64,000 nucleotides of DNA from NCBI GenBank assembly GCA_029204225.1, contig MU832221.1, positions 17,658 to 81,657 of the forward strand, given 5' to 3'. Under the pieces are notes generated by a model, which did no database searches, was not told where the DNA came from, and worked only from the letters and a program-made list of their open reading frames with translations. Below are positions 1 to 11,868 of this stretch, piece by piece; positions within the stretch are counted from its first letter, which is position 1; each line of letters starts with the position of its first letter. The translations under genes and the position numbers were made by a program. This DNA comes from Diphasiastrum complanatum. Its lineage: Eukaryota; Streptophyta; Lycopodiopsida; Lycopodiales; Lycopodiaceae.

Positions 1-150
1 TGTAAAAAACCTTTAAAAGCACCTAAGGTTGCAAGGCTGTTTATCAAGCATATTTTTCCAGCCCATGGAATTCCTAAGTCTATCGTTTCAGATAGAAACA
101 CCAAATTCACAAGTAATTTCTTTTGGCATGGAAAAGACATTAACAAAACT
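1..150 (+). pseudogene. Ty3/gypsy integrase core fragment
   Basis: Frame 1 reads from the window edge through about 50 residues typical of the Ty3 integrase core: a VARLFIKHIFPAHGIPKSIV stretch, then the SDRNTKF block around the second catalytic Asp (at about base 103). After that the frame runs into a CT microsatellite and loses all similarity, so the third catalytic residue (Glu) is absent. The 5' part lies outside the window. This is a retrotransposon scrap, not a host gene. Confidence 0.75.
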
Positions 151-161
151 TTCTTTCTTTT

Positions 162-164
<3 letters not shown>

Positions 165-217
<53 letters not shown>
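165..217. repeat. CT microsatellite
   Basis: An almost pure (CT)n run of about 53 bases sits at the point where the integrase fragment ends. Serine/leucine ORFs read through it are artefacts. Confidence 0.95.
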
Positions 218-220
<3 letters not shown>

Positions 221-815
221 AAGGGGAGTTAATGCATGCAACCAGCCTCTCTCTTCTAGATCCCATGCTGCAGATTCAGCATAAATACGAGTGCCATCTT
301 GCCAATTGGAGGGGACTTCTTATTTTGGTAGGGAGAGCTATGCTGAGGGAATTAATGGTTGATTGACGGAAAATGCTGCTAGCAGTAGCTTGCATAGCTG
401 AGAATTGCTCGGTTGATCCGAGGCTTCATGTATTGTTATTTCTTGTAATCAAATCCCAGATTTGGGGAGGGAGCCCATTCGCCCTCTATGCTATGTTTTT
501 CTTCGTCGCATGTTCCTAAAACTTTATGCATGTCACTAAATCTTAATGCACGTGCAATTTCTTTTTCGGTATTATATCAATTTCCATTTGCATGTTGTTG
601 TAATCTACTTATGATAGTGAATTGTCGCTCGCATGTGCCTTCATTTTTATCTAGCAGATCTTTAGTGGACGGTTAGCGAAGCACTTCCGCTAAACTTAGC
701 GACCGAAAAAAAATTAGCAGATTATTTCCAACGGCTATTTTAGCAGACAATATCTTTTCTGGCAGCTATTTTGGCAAATTTTATGAGAAATACCTATTGC
801 ACTTTCTAACGACTT
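218..815. other. no recognisable gene
   Basis: About 600 bases of AT-rich sequence with only short open frames and no protein family I recognise. It ends at the target-site copy of the next transposon. Confidence 0.5.
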
Positions 816-1257
816 ATTTGGAGCATAGATGCAGTGAATCGTGATTCGCTGCAAAGAATCGTTATCCAAATCGTTGAAAAAAAAAATCAGAATAAACGAT
901 TTTTTGGCCCCCTCCTCGTGGACAGAACCGCGCCAGCCATGGAGGAGGCAAATTTTTTTTGTACGAGCTGTGGGCGTCCGATCTTCGCAAGTGACAGCAC
1001 CTTCAGTTCTATCCGCAGCAGCAGCACGACCATCAGATGAGCATGTTGGTTCAGTGACAACGGGTCCTTCTCGTCCCTCCTCCTCGACAGCAGATGCACC
1101 ACATGCTTCGGCATCTGCTGCCAGAGAGAGTGACACACCCACAGATCAGCCATCCGTTGGGCATGCTAGACCACGAGCGCCATATATACAGCAGAGAGGG
1201 GTTAGGCCCAGGCAGCAAACCCTTGATCGATGCGGATGGCAGAGAGAGCAGCAGGCC

Positions 1258-1700
1258 CAGTGCACTCGACTGTGTGGCCAGTTCTTTTGCAAGTGCGGCA
1301 TTCCTTTTGCTGTTGCTGACACTTGGGTGTTCAGGGAGATCTACGCACAGATGGCGGCCGTGGATGCTACATGAGCACCTCCCAGGCGAGAGGCACTGCG
1401 AGGCAGGTTGCTTCGTCAGGAGGAGGAGAACATCACGCGGGAGCTGAGTTCCATTCGCTCAGCTTGGCAAGAGTAAGTACCTTGTCTTTATTATCTCTTT
1501 GCATGTGTTTAGGATTTACTGGTGGCGCAATTTTTGCATGTAGCTAATGGGTGTTTTGCGACAGGTATCGATGCACGATATTGAGTGATGGATGGACCGA
1601 CGTTCGTCGGCGATCCGTCATCAATATCTTGGTTTCTTGCCCGCTTCGCACAGTATTCCTACGTGGCGTGGATGCCACTCGAGGTGGTGAGGCCATCACG
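1258..1700 (+). pseudogene. DUF659 hAT transposase remnant
   Basis: Two exon-like pieces can be read. The first (to 1472) holds CGQFFCKCGIPFAVAD, like the start of the DUF659 domain, followed in another frame by an RELSSIRSAWQE stretch. It ends at a GTAAGT donor. The second starts after an ACAG acceptor at 1565 and reads YRCTILSDGWTDVRRRSVIN, the DUF659 hallmark, then loses similarity after GVDAT. A TGA and a frame change near 1375 break the first piece. The homologous piece in the large hAT of this window lies at 27485-27680 on the minus strand. DUF659 is known from plant hAT-derived proteins. The product is non-functional. Confidence 0.75.
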
Positions 1701-1983
1701 GCCCACCACAAGATATGGTTCCCTCTAGTTCCGATTCATATGCGGACCCTTGGGATCTGCAGTCAGGCACAGATTCGGATGATTTATCCTACCATGACTC
1801 TGACGAGCCTTAGTTGTATAGTTTTCATTACGTTCATGGAACATCATTGTACCCCTTTTTGGTGCCATTTGGCCCGATATTATATATTATGATGATCCTA
1901 TTCACAGCATTGTCATGATTTAGTATTGTTCTTAATGGTTTTAGTTCAGTAACTTCAGTTTTATGGTTTTATGGTTTATGGTT

Positions 1984-1985
<2 letters not shown>

Positions 1986-2043
<58 letters not shown>
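1986..2043. repeat. GA microsatellite
   Basis: A pure (GA)n tract of about 58 bases inside the CATAG-family element. A shorter impure GA run follows at about 2142-2165. Confidence 0.95.
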
Positions 2044-2046
<3 letters not shown>

Positions 2047-2471
2047 GGTTGTTTTGTCAAAAATTGTTTCATTTAAGGCTAAAGTTCAGAATGATTCAGC
2101 TGGGTTTTTGTTCAGCATGGTTTTAGTTCCGTTTGTTGTGATCTGAGAGAGAGATAGAGAGAGGGTGAATTAGAGAAAGGGAGATTCATGCTACGTTCAT
2201 TGGGGGAATGCCCCAATGTGTTCTCTTTTTTTTTTAGTTTTTTATATGGGATACAGCTATAGCGTAAACCTGGGAGTTAATACACCTAAATTGGACCATC
2301 CTGCACCCAAAACAATCGACAAACTACACAGTCATAATCCTCTCAATCAAAGCTTTCATCTGATACCCATATTGCCTAAAAAAATTTCAAAAAAAAAAAA
2401 AATCGATTCTACGCGATTCTAGGAAAATCCCGAATCGCGATTCAGAATCGCGGTGCAACTATGATTTGGAG

Positions 2472-3110
2472 GAAGTTTTGGCACTTTTTCATCAGCATTT
2501 GTTTGCTAGTTTTTGATGGTCTTTTGGAGGCTCCAAGACCATATTTTTTTTATGCACTTTCTTCCAAGAGGACGCCCATTTGCAGCCTTTTTTTGGCTTT
2601 GTTGGAATTGACTAGCATCCTACTTTGCCATTTCTCTCAACATTTTTGCAGCCCATTTGCATGTCTAGTGCCCTACTTCACCACATTTTTGGGCATTTTT
2701 TTGCAGACTTGATTGGTGGTTATCCGACACCCTACTTCACCATCTTTCTTAGCCTTTTTGTAGCCTATTTGCACGCCCTACTTCACCACATTCCTGGGCA
2801 TTTTTGCAGCTTATTTGCAGCTCTGATTGGTGGCTATCCAACGCCCTACTTTGTCCTCATTTTCAGCATTTTTTCCAGCTTTGTTGCAGATCCAGCTGGT
2901 TTTCTTTTTTTTCTTGTGTTGGTCCTTCCTCAGTTTCATTGGAGGTATCTTTACATCTCTACTTTCTAGCTTCTATGGCAAACTGTTAGTTTGTTTTTCT
3001 AATTTCTATTTGTTATTTTTCTTTTCCCCGTTTTCATACTTTTCACTTTATGTTCTTGTAGATTTAATGAACTAATTTGTAGTGACGCCAAGAGTCCGCT
3101 CCCTCAAATC
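2472..3110. repeat. T-rich region with degenerate tandem repeat
   Basis: No gene is recognised. Between about 2650 and 2850 the words CCCTACTTCACCACATT, GGGCATTTTT, TTTGCAG and GATTGGTGG.TATCC recur in order with a spacing of roughly 125 bases, giving two to three degenerate copies. The hydrophobic ORFs here are a by-product of the T-rich strand. Confidence 0.55.
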
Positions 3111-4360
3111 TATTGTTCATTCTTTCTCTTGAATCACGTTTTACTTGATAGCCTCTCCCAATCACCTCGTGAGCCACCTCAAGATCCTATGGAAGAACTT
3201 ATTCATAGGGCTCTTGATTGTGCTATTGCGTCATACCTTTCACATCTAGATGATGTTTCCATTTGCCTTGCTACTCTTCAGTCTCAGGTTGATAGTCCTT
3301 ATGATCCTAGCAAGGCGCCCCTATGCAGCCTTCTTTTACTTTTGGAGCATCTTCTTCTACATCTCTTCCAATTGCCAGCCCTTTTGATGGTCACACCTTT
3401 CCTCCCACTCCGAATCCTAGTTCTTATCCTTCTGAGTATATTTTTGAGCTTCCTTCCATGAGCGAGCTTCATTCTCACATCATGAGTTCGAGCCACATCT
3501 ATAGGTTGATGTTGATATTGCCAATGTTGCATGCTTTGGTGTCGATCATGAGCGCCATGCTACAGATGTTATAGCCTATGCTCATTGTTCTAATACTTTT
3601 CTTGGTTCTATGGTTACTCTAGCGGATCTACATGTCAGATGGTTTTGCATTTCATGATGGTCAATTTAATGCCCTCTTGCTTTTGCGATCCTTCTAGATG
3701 ACTATGTATGTATCCTCAAGAATCCATGTGCTTTTATACATGGCTTTGTCATAGTCGATGTTGATGTTGTACACTCTTGGGCCTTGTGGATCCCTTGGAG
3801 TGTTAACTTTGTTTTCCTAGATACTGCTATACCTTCTTGGGCCTTATGGATACCTGGGCTTGATGCACATGTGTTGTTGTTTGTCAGGAGGATCTATTTC
3901 TATTTCATGTTTCTTGGCATTCTTGGTCTCTAATGTTGTTGCCAAGTTGTTATCCTTGTGGAGTTGTCGTCTTTGGGCGGTATTCTTGGGCTATTCTACT
4001 AACTTAGATATTTTGGTTGTTGGGGACCTGCATGCCGACATGTTCTTACGGCTTTCTTGGGCTATAAGCGTGCCTCTAGCGAGTTTCGACATTGGTTTAA
4101 TTTACATCAGCTAATTTACAGTTGTATCATGTTGATTATATTAGAGATACATTTATAGCATGATTTTAGTTAAGGTACTATGCTTTGTGAGTTTTTTGTA
4201 TGTTGCTTTTGAAGAACCTATTGTGCGATGACTTATGTCCTCTCCTTCGATATTTCCATTGGTTCACGCATATTTCTCCTCAAATTATTTTGAGATAGTT
4301 CTTATGATTGGTTATTACCACAGGTTTTGCTTGGGGCCAACATTGAGGACAATGTTTTTA
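3111..4360. other. unassigned, possibly decayed LTR-element interior
   Basis: About 1.25 kb with only short ORFs and no domain I can name. The right end (4341-4374) reads CATTGAGGACAATG followed by a purine-rich AAAGTGGGGGAGAG. That pairing is typical of the last codons and polypurine tract of plant Ty3 elements, so the stretch may be a worn internal region. The identification is weak. Confidence 0.35.
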
Positions 4361-4374
4361 AAGTGGGGGAGAGT
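4361..4374 (+). other. polypurine tract candidate
   Basis: AAGTGGGGGAGAG directly after a GAGGACAATG motif. In plant LTR elements this tract primes plus-strand DNA synthesis just before the 3' LTR. Confidence 0.5.
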
Positions 4375-4541
4375 TATATATTGGGACTAGCCCCTAACTA
4401 GTCTGTACCCTTAAGTACTAGGCCATTGCCATTAAGGACATGTCCTTGTGGGACCAAATACCCTAAATTGCACTAATCTCTAGAAGGTTCCATTAAGGGC
4501 TATACATAGTATAGGGCTGTCACTTGCTCACTAGGTAGCTT

Positions 4542-4624
<83 letters not shown>

Positions 4625-4910
4625 GTCTTCTCCTAGGATTAGGGTATGTGATATTTCTTAGCTATTCTTGTAGGGATCAACTTAAGCTACTCATTTTATG
4701 ATCTTTATGCTTCATTGATGCTAAAATCTGTGATTCAGTTCATAACTTGTCAGACAGTCCAGCTAAATAAGAATTGTCGTACTCCAAATTTGAATGACTG
4801 ATAAAGTCTACCTCTAGCACTTCGCTCAGCATTCATTGTTCATCGTTATGCGATTGTTAGATACTACGGTAAAACTAGTAGGGCATGCACATAACTTGCA
4901 CTATTGTACA
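4375..4910 (+). repeat. candidate LTR (about 536 bp) holding a CT microsatellite
   Basis: The interval lies between a polypurine tract (4361-4374) and a tRNA-primer site (4911-4922) and ends TACA, so it fits an LTR. The left end does not start with TG, so that boundary is uncertain. No second copy was found in the window. The (CT)n tract at 4546-4619 is inside it. A PPT to its left and a PBS to its right implies either an LTR shared by two tandem internal regions or a chance juxtaposition. Confidence 0.4.
4546..4619. repeat. CT microsatellite
   Basis: About 74 bases of almost pure (CT)n inside the candidate LTR. Confidence 0.95.
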
Positions 4911-4922
4911 TGGTATCAAAGC
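4911..4922 (+). other. tRNA-iMet-like primer binding site
   Basis: TGGTATCAAAGC differs by one base from TGGTATCAGAGC, the usual plant LTR-element primer site for initiator Met tRNA. It immediately follows a TACA end. Confidence 0.6.
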
Positions 4923-5134
4923 AACATTGTTCTTGAAATGCATGTGTGCAACCATCGTTGAGAAATTCCTATGTGTGCAAGGTGCATCAATCCAGTCTAG
5001 CATATCAATACCACTTGAAGTTTTCAACTATACGGAGTTCAGTTCTACCATCAATTCTGTGAGTTATGGTTTAGAGGCCATACTTCCAAAAGGGCACTGA
5101 AAGCAATTGAACTTTCTAATCCAACAAATTCATC

Positions 5135-5506
5135 TTGGAAGATCAGATTGCAATGCCAGTCATAAGGTGGATAAATCTTGCAATACTACAACCTACAAGA
5201 AGGGCGTTGATAGCAATTGCATACATTTTGTGGGGCCTAAAATATGTTCACCTTGGCAACAATAGCACACAAGCTATTAAAGGTGAAGGTACTGTGAGAT
5301 TGAGTTTTGCAAATGATCAATCTAAGCTACTCTCTAAAGTCTTGTATGTACCAAATTTATCTACGAATCTACTCTCTATAAGCAGGATCACAGATCTAGG
5401 ACATAGAGTAGAATTTGAATGTGATCAGTGCAAAGTAGTTGATAGAACGGGCAAGATTCAAGCACTCGGAAAGAGGCATGGATACTTGTATAAATTAAGT
5501 CATTGA
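5135..5506 (+). pseudogene. Ty1/copia GAG-pre-integrase fragment
   Basis: After a scrambled start, residues read KGEGTVRLSFAN then VLYVPNLSTNLLSISRITD and KRHGYLYKLSH. This is the segment between the aspartic protease and the GAG-pre-integrase zinc motif of Ty1/copia polyproteins. The protease active site (DSGA) and all of integrase and reverse transcriptase are missing. It lies downstream of the primer site at 4911, so it may be all that is left of that element's interior. It abuts an opposite-strand Ty3 remnant at about 5500. Confidence 0.7.
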
Positions 5507-6962
5507 TTTTCTGCCTCTAGTCAGGCGCTCAGTACTTCTATTCATGCAACTAAAAGTAAATAGCTGAGTGCAAAAATACCTTAAAGTATGATGATCTGTG
5601 TACACATAAAACTCGGCGCCATATAAATAATGTCTCCACACCTTGAGCACATGTATAATCGCATACAGCTCTTGCTCGTGTGTAGGATATCTCTGTTGAG
5701 CTGGTGTCAACTTCTTACTCTCAAAGGCTACGGGTCTACCCTCTTGGCTCAATACTGCACCTACGGCAATGCCACTTGCATCCGTCTCTAGGTCAAAAGG
5801 TTTATGGGTATCCACAATCTTGAGAACTGGAGCTGTGGCCACTGACTCCTTCAAGTTCTCAAAACGTTGCTCAGCTTCAGCATCCCATCGAACCACAGTG
5901 TTGTTTTTCCTTAACTGGTCCGTTAAAGGAGCAGCTATCCAGGAATAATTCCTAACAAACCGCCGGTAGAACTTACAAAAGCCTAAGAAAGACTGTAATT
6001 GGCGTATATCGGCAGGCCTCGGCCACTTCTTAACCACAGCCACCTTGGCTGGGTCAACCGAAATACCCTCAGTTGTCACTACGTGACCCAAATACTCGAC
6101 ACGAGTCTTACACAACTCTGTCTTCTGAGCATTGGCATACAAGACAGAAGCTTGTAACTTGCCCAAAACGGTCTTGAGATGAATCTCATGCTCCTCAACC
6201 GCTTTACTAAAAACCAATATATCGTCAATAAAATTGACGACAAACTTGCCCATATAGTCTCGCAAGACATCGTTCATGAGCATCATGAACGTGGCTGGGG
6301 CATTGGTTAACCCAAACGGCATAACCCAAATTTATAATGACCGAAACGGGTTGGGAAGGCCGTCTTTTGGACGTCTTCATCTCGAATCCGTATTTGATAG
6401 TATCCACTTTTGAGATCTATCTTACTGAAAATGGTGCACCTTGCAACGCATCCAGTAGATCATCAATCCTGGGCATCGGATACCTGTGCTTTACAGTGAT
6501 CTTATTCAATCCCCTGTAATCTACACACATCCGGAAACTACCATCCTTTTTTTTAACAAGTAAAATAGGAGAGGCAAAAGGTGAATAACTTGGACGGATG
6601 TACCCCAGCTTGAGATACTCCTCCAACATCTTTCTGACTTCCTCTTCCTCTTTTAGGCTCATTCTATAAGGAGGCCTACATACCGGACTTGCCCCTGGAA
6701 CGAGCTCAATACGATGATCAACGTTCCGACTAGGCGACAATCCATCTGGCATATTACTAATTAGCACGTGTTTAAACTGCGTGCGGATGGACTTCTCCAA
6801 CTCACTTGCTGGGTCACATCTAGGCTGTAATGCAAATACATGTGCACTAGGGGATGCAAAAGTAAATGAAGCTTCTTGTGGTTTATTAGTGAGTGTGCTT
6901 ATTTGATTATTACCAACATAAGAATCAAAACTGGAATCAACATTCACATAACACAACCACAA
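5495..6962 (-). pseudogene. Ty3/gypsy pol remnant: reverse transcriptase and RNase H
   Basis: Read on the minus strand from 6962: a post-protease linker, then RT with [51 protein letters not shown] and the catalytic FIDD (Y/F-x-DD) motif, then RNase H with [35 protein letters not shown] and YTDHHTLRYF. Single-base frame breaks fall near 6431 and 6322, splitting RT. Protease is not clear, and integrase is absent: the frame ends at about 5495 against a plus-strand copia scrap. The family is certain, and the copy is dead. Confidence 0.9.
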
Positions 6963-6982
6963 ATACTAAATCTCCATTCTCT

Positions 6983-8070
6983 TTATTTGCATACTGGAAC
7001 AAGCTTCCGCACCGAAATAGTCATGACACGACGAGTGTCCTCATCATCACTTACCAACAAGTCATCCAAAATTTCCTCATCCTTGCCCTCATCTTGACGT
7101 TGCATAGTATGGAGCTTCTTGCCCGTACGTCGAGGACAATCTTTGAGAAGATGCTTGCCAAGACAGAAAAAGCATAATCCGTCTTTCTTGGCCTTTTCCT
7201 TTTGCTCAGGACTGAGGGGAGACTTGTCGTAAGCACGACGAGCCATAGGAGATCCCGCCTTGCGCTTCAAAGTCTGCTGCATCTGGATAGGATCCTTCTA
7301 CGAAAAGCCTTGCTGACCAGCTTGGCTAGACTTTCGCGAACCCTTCTTCTGAGGCCAGCTTGGCGCTCCAGATTCAGCCTTGGTGCGCACATTACCTTCA
7401 AAGTTGAGAGCTGTAGCAACTGCCTCTTCTAAGGTCTTGCACCCTTCATTAAGCACTGAAGGCCTCAACTCTTCACGAAGGCCAAATATGAACTTGTGGA
7501 CTACCAGCCACTCGGGAATCTCTTCCGGAATCTTGATAAGTCACGATACCTATCAGCATATTCCTGCACCATGTACTGCCTCTGACGATGCAAAAGCCAA
7601 GCATCCGTCGCACGCACATGCTCATGTGGAGGAATAAACTGAGCTCTGAAAGCTCGCTTAAACTCAAGCTAGGTGGATGGAGCCTGATTAGACTTCAACA
7701 ACTTGCGCCACCACCTGTCAGCAAAATCAGTGAAATGGTAAGCAGCTTTGCGGACCCGCCAACCCTCATCAGTTGGGGACAGTTTCAAATCAAAATACTC
7801 TTCTCACTTATGCAACCACTGATCTACGATATCAGTATTGCGTTGGGGAGTGTTTCCAGCGAAACGGGTAGGTTTAATATCTTTGTCTTCTGGATAGAGT
7901 GGAGGTAACATAGGACGAACAGCAGAAGACGGATAAGGTGGAGCATATTGCGAGGAAGACGCATAACCACCAGCTACCATCATCGCTCGCATCTCTGCGA
8001 CGGTCTTTTCCACACTATCCATGCGAGCTTGCACAGAAGGGGAAGTACCAGCAGGCGAACGGGCAGCCAC
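6983..8070 (-). pseudogene. Ty3/gypsy gag remnant
   Basis: This is the 5' neighbour of the pol remnant. From 8070 it starts MAARSPAGTSPSVQARMDSV with a coiled-coil-like N end. A retrotransposon-gag core follows in shifted frames (words such as WWRKLLKSNQAPS, KRAFRAQFIPP and FIFGLREELRPSVL between about 7780 and 7460). The last open piece (7282-6983) carries a zinc knuckle CFFCLGKHLLKDC. The knuckle has three rather than four residues between the second Cys and the His, so even the open part is probably defective. Several frame changes and a stop near 7300 break the gene. Confidence 0.8.
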
Positions 8071-11000
8071 TGTAGGCGGATTATGGCAGGACTAAGCACA
8101 GGGCTGGGTGGTGGTGATGGAAGAGCAACGGGTGGACTGAGCAGAATATCAACTCTATCATCTTCCATTATGAAACAAAAGCAGAGACAGCACGGAATCA
8201 AGCTAGAAATTGCACTTACTGAAACACAGTCAGGAAAAGGAAATGTTCAGCCTATTGACAATTTAGAACTGAAAGAGACAAAAGGCAACTGGAAAGTAAC
8301 AAAACCAAGGACATGTAGTACTTCCCTTGCGTCCTACGCTAGTACAAAAGTCGGTAAAGAACTTATTTTGGGCACCAAATCGGCTTGAAAGTAAAAAAAA
8401 AACAGGAAAAAAGCGGGCTGTTTGACGTCAAATTTCTTCCAAACGGCAAAAGCTTTTCACGAACGGTCAATTAGCAGTAGGTCACCCTCCTACTAGGCCC
8501 AATCTGAAACTTTAACAACAGAAATCGGAGATAAATCAGAGAAGTTATGTCCAATCCAAAAATCTGACCTGTTTTTTGCTTGGAAACCGACTTTTTAGTG
8601 AAACAAAGGCAAATACTAGAAACATGCTCCCAAAATCTGATCAGGATCTGAGAAGGTTCCGGAAAGTTATGAGCGAAAATCCTTCTGAAAAAATGTGTTG
8701 GAGCTGTAAGAACAAAGTATGCCCAATTTTCCCTGCTAGAAATCGTTGAAACAACTCTGAAAAGATGTGTAGATCAGCGCTGGAACAGTAGGAAACGGTT
8801 GCCGACAAATCCCTAAGTAGATCATTATTAGAGGTATAAAATTTAGATTTAACATTAGCTTTAAATTTTAAAAAGCAGCTTAAAGAGTTTAAGTTGAAAA
8901 AAGTAAGAACTAGATATAACAAAATCTCGAAAAGACATGGCTATATACAACAACCCAAAAAGGTTCTAAGGTTTTGTATGTATTAAACATGTCAAGGGAC
9001 ATAACACGATCCAAATGAAGCAACCTCATTATTATGGAAATGTTCTAAAGACAACATTACTAGGGGGCGAAAACTTAGGAGGATTAAAAGTAGGACAAGG
9101 AGAAGGATGGGGAGGAGAAGGCATGATCATAGCTTGTGGAATGTAGCAATCTGGAGGGTTGGTAACCGATGTCATATAGGTTTCCAAATTTTCAACATAT
9201 TACAAATGTATGGTGTAATGTTTTAAGGTTTAGCGAGGGCATTCCACAACATAGAAGCTTTTTTGGCAAAGTTTCTATTGTTTCATAACTTGGACTCACC
9301 CTGAAGGTTATTACCTCTAGGAAAAAAAAAGTGAAGAGTTCTCAATAAAAAACGTTCACGAGCCATGCCACCTTAAAACCTCTTTAGAATTAGACGAAGT
9401 TGCATCGGGACGACATTTTGGAACATTGGAACAAAGCAAAAATAAAAAACCAAACATTTTTATTTACAACCAATGGAATCCTATTAGGAGACAAATAAAC
9501 TAGGAGCAATAGTAGGTTTCAAAATCTAGGGAATTCTTTTGTATGCCACACATCTATGTCAAGTTAGTGACTCCTTGTCATGCTTTCTCTGTGATATCAA
9601 GGCCAAAGCTTGCATGTTAAAAATCTAGAGTGTTGAGGAAGGAGTGCTACCAAGAGAGAAAATCAAATCTCATGAGGGTCAAGTTAAGTCACTTTGGAAT
9701 CTAGAATAAGCTTGCTTTAGTAAATGCTCGTTCCATATGTGTTAAAAGAACACAATACCTTGCATGATGTGCAACAAGGTACAACTCGGTAGAAGAATTT
9801 CCAACAGAACTTAATGATTTGTCAAAGCGTCTTCTATGTGCATGGATAATGGTCACAATGCACATAACCATAGAGTGTGGATATACAAGGGTCACTCAAT
9901 GTGAATGCTTTGCGTGATCTAAACATGTAGCAAAGCATGCTCTTTTCTACCAATGACACCTAAAAAATCTACCAAAAAAAGGGGTTTTGCTCCGGAAGGA
10001 CCAAAATTTCATGACATTCCAAAATGTTGCGACGCATCTATGGAGATTTTGAACGTGAGAAACAGGTTTCGAAATGGGCCCGTCTAAAATGGGGCGTTTC
10101 AAATGCGCCGTTCGATGAATCATTGCCTTGAGCTGTTAATCCTTGGGCAAGCCCAAGTTAGAGTGCCACTTGACTAAAACAAGGTCTATTCTAGTGGCAA
10201 AACGAGAACATACCTCCTGAAAGTCTTGTAAGTATGCATGTAAGGGCCAATTCCCCATGAGAATCGTCGCAAACTAGCGAAAAAATTCAAACTCATCCAG
10301 GACGGATAAGAAGGGCACCTTGCAAAATTCCTCCCAGTTCTTGGGGATTTCCGGCTTCCCTCAAAGATGTTGCCACCTTGTGAATGTTTGCTTTTCCTCA
10401 CATGTACATAATAGCCATATTGATCTTGTGGTCATCTGTCTTTGGTTGGGAAGGATCCATAGGTGATGGAAGAAAGTGGAGAGTTGAAACTTAACTTACA
10501 ATTCACCAAGACGAATCGATCAAACCTATACACAGTTTTTGATATTATGAAGAAATTAACCGAAAACCGCCAGGTGTCGATCAACAAAAGAAACCAAACA
10601 CTAACAATCCACCTCGTCGTAGGATCAAATCCACCCTCCGTGCCCTAAGCCCAATGACTAAACAAGCGGGATCCAGCTTCCGGCCCTAACAACGTCCCAT
10701 ACCGCCATCACCACCTTCGGTTCTCCTACCCCTAGCTAGCACCATCCTAGCTATGCACATGCACACTACCATCCACCAACTCCTAGGTAGATAGAATTAA
10801 TGGTAACTGAGATCTCCTTCCCTTGTATACCTCCAAGGTGGAAGCCTCCATGCCAAGCATATATTCTTAATCACAACAAGTGGCATGCATGCGGTCCATG
10901 AGTCAACTAGTCAAATCAATAGGCCCCAAGTTAGGTGTGGGACACAAGGGGTTGGGTCCCTAACAAAATCCCAAATCCTGCTCGATATAGACAAAACATG

Positions 11001-11325
11001 CGAATTCGATTTTCGTCACCATAACTCAGTTTCACCCCTTATTAGCTCAGATTGTCATGATTCCAAAATATCCAACATGCATTAATCCGACATGCAGTGA
11101 CTTCTGGCAAAATCTACTCTTTACATCAAACTCCTTACTGAACCAAAAATTCACTTTTTAATTCAATTTTACGTAAACTGCATCCAAGCATGAAATTCCA
11201 TTCACAAAACTATTGTGCAGCCTACTATTCAACTTTCCGACATGCAATCAGAATATTTCAAAATTTTGTCAATTTTTGAACTAAAAATTGCCAAAATTCT
11301 AACGATCATAACTTTTGCTACAGAG
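8071..11325. other. unassigned repeat-like DNA
   Basis: About 3.2 kb without a recognisable gene; all open frames are under 100 codons. On the minus strand TTTGGTGCCC at about 8371-8381 could be a primer site of the decayed Ty3 element to the left, but no LTR could be defined. At 10811-10900 a block containing CTCCATGCCAAGCA and ACAACAAG.G.CATGCATGC reappears in diverged form at 14529-14610, suggesting a dispersed repeat. Confidence 0.4.
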
Positions 11326-11868
11326 CATAGAATTAATGAACCGTCAACAGTTCACCACGGTTCTGAGAACCGTACGGTTCACAAAAATTTTGCCTGGAAC
11401 CGTGGTGAACCGTACAGTTGATTGATTAATTAATTAATTAAAATTTTTTTTGGTTTCCCACCCCCAAAAATAGCCCAAAAAATGCCAAAAAAAAATCTGA
11501 CATCTGTGAAATCTGGTTCAATATGTGAAATCAGAGGACCATTTGTGAAATCTGTTAAAAATCTGTGAAATCTGGTTCAATCTGAAATCATTTGTGAAAT
11601 CAGATCCAAAATCTGTGAAATCTGGTTCAATCTGTGAAATCATTTTGGAAATCAGAGGGACCATTTGTGAAATCTGTGTGAAATCTGTGAAATCTGTGAA
11701 ATCTATGAAATGAGGACCAAAAATGACTTGGGAGGGGTTTTGGGGGGAAATTGGGAAAATAAATAAATAATTAATTAACTACAGGAATCATACCACGGTT
11801 CATGAACCGTGGTACGGTTCCCACCACGGTTCCCAGGACCCACGGTTCTGAGAACCGTGGGTTCTATG
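11326..11868. mobile_element. hAT-like MITE with CCACGGTTC subterminal motifs
   Basis: The ends are short inverted repeats: CATAGAA at the left and TTCTATG at the right. Inside them both ends carry clusters of CCACGGTTC / GAACCGTGG and the palindrome-like GGTTCTGAGAACCGT. Flanks CTACAGAG (11318-11325) and CAGCAGAG (11869-11876) match at 6 of 8 positions, consistent with an aged 8-bp duplication. The centre (about 11500-11720) is a degenerate array of the word GTGAAATCTG. No coding capacity. Assignment to hAT is by analogy with the three better-delimited elements in this window. Confidence 0.6.
11505..11720. repeat. degenerate GTGAAATCTG repeat array
   Basis: The words CTGTGAAATCTG, TTTGTGAAATC and GGTTCAATCTGTGAAATC recur more than ten times with irregular spacing inside the MITE. 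It looks like local amplification rather than coding sequence. Confidence 0.7.

Larger units (their letters stand above)
824..2463 (+). mobile_element. hAT-type transposon, CATAG family, non-autonomous
   Basis: The element is bounded by an exact 8-bp direct repeat ATTTGGAG (816-823 and 2464-2471). Its ends are inverted: it begins CATAGATGCAG and the reverse complement of its right end begins CATAGTTGCAC. The subterminal zones are rich in GATTC/GAATC and in CGAATCGCGATTC-like palindromes. Inside are spliced remnants of a DUF659 transposase, a GA microsatellite (1986-2043) and a conserved box near 2358-2400 that recurs in two other elements of this window. An 8-bp duplication plus a DUF659 protein fits the hAT superfamily. 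Most of the transposase (BED finger, catalytic region, hATC) is missing, so it cannot move on its own. Confidence 0.85.

Noticed and set aside
735-1153. Minus-strand ORFs of 135 and 88 codons at the left of the CATAG element
   Set aside because: They oppose the DUF659 reading on the plus strand and show no domain; shadows of element sequence.
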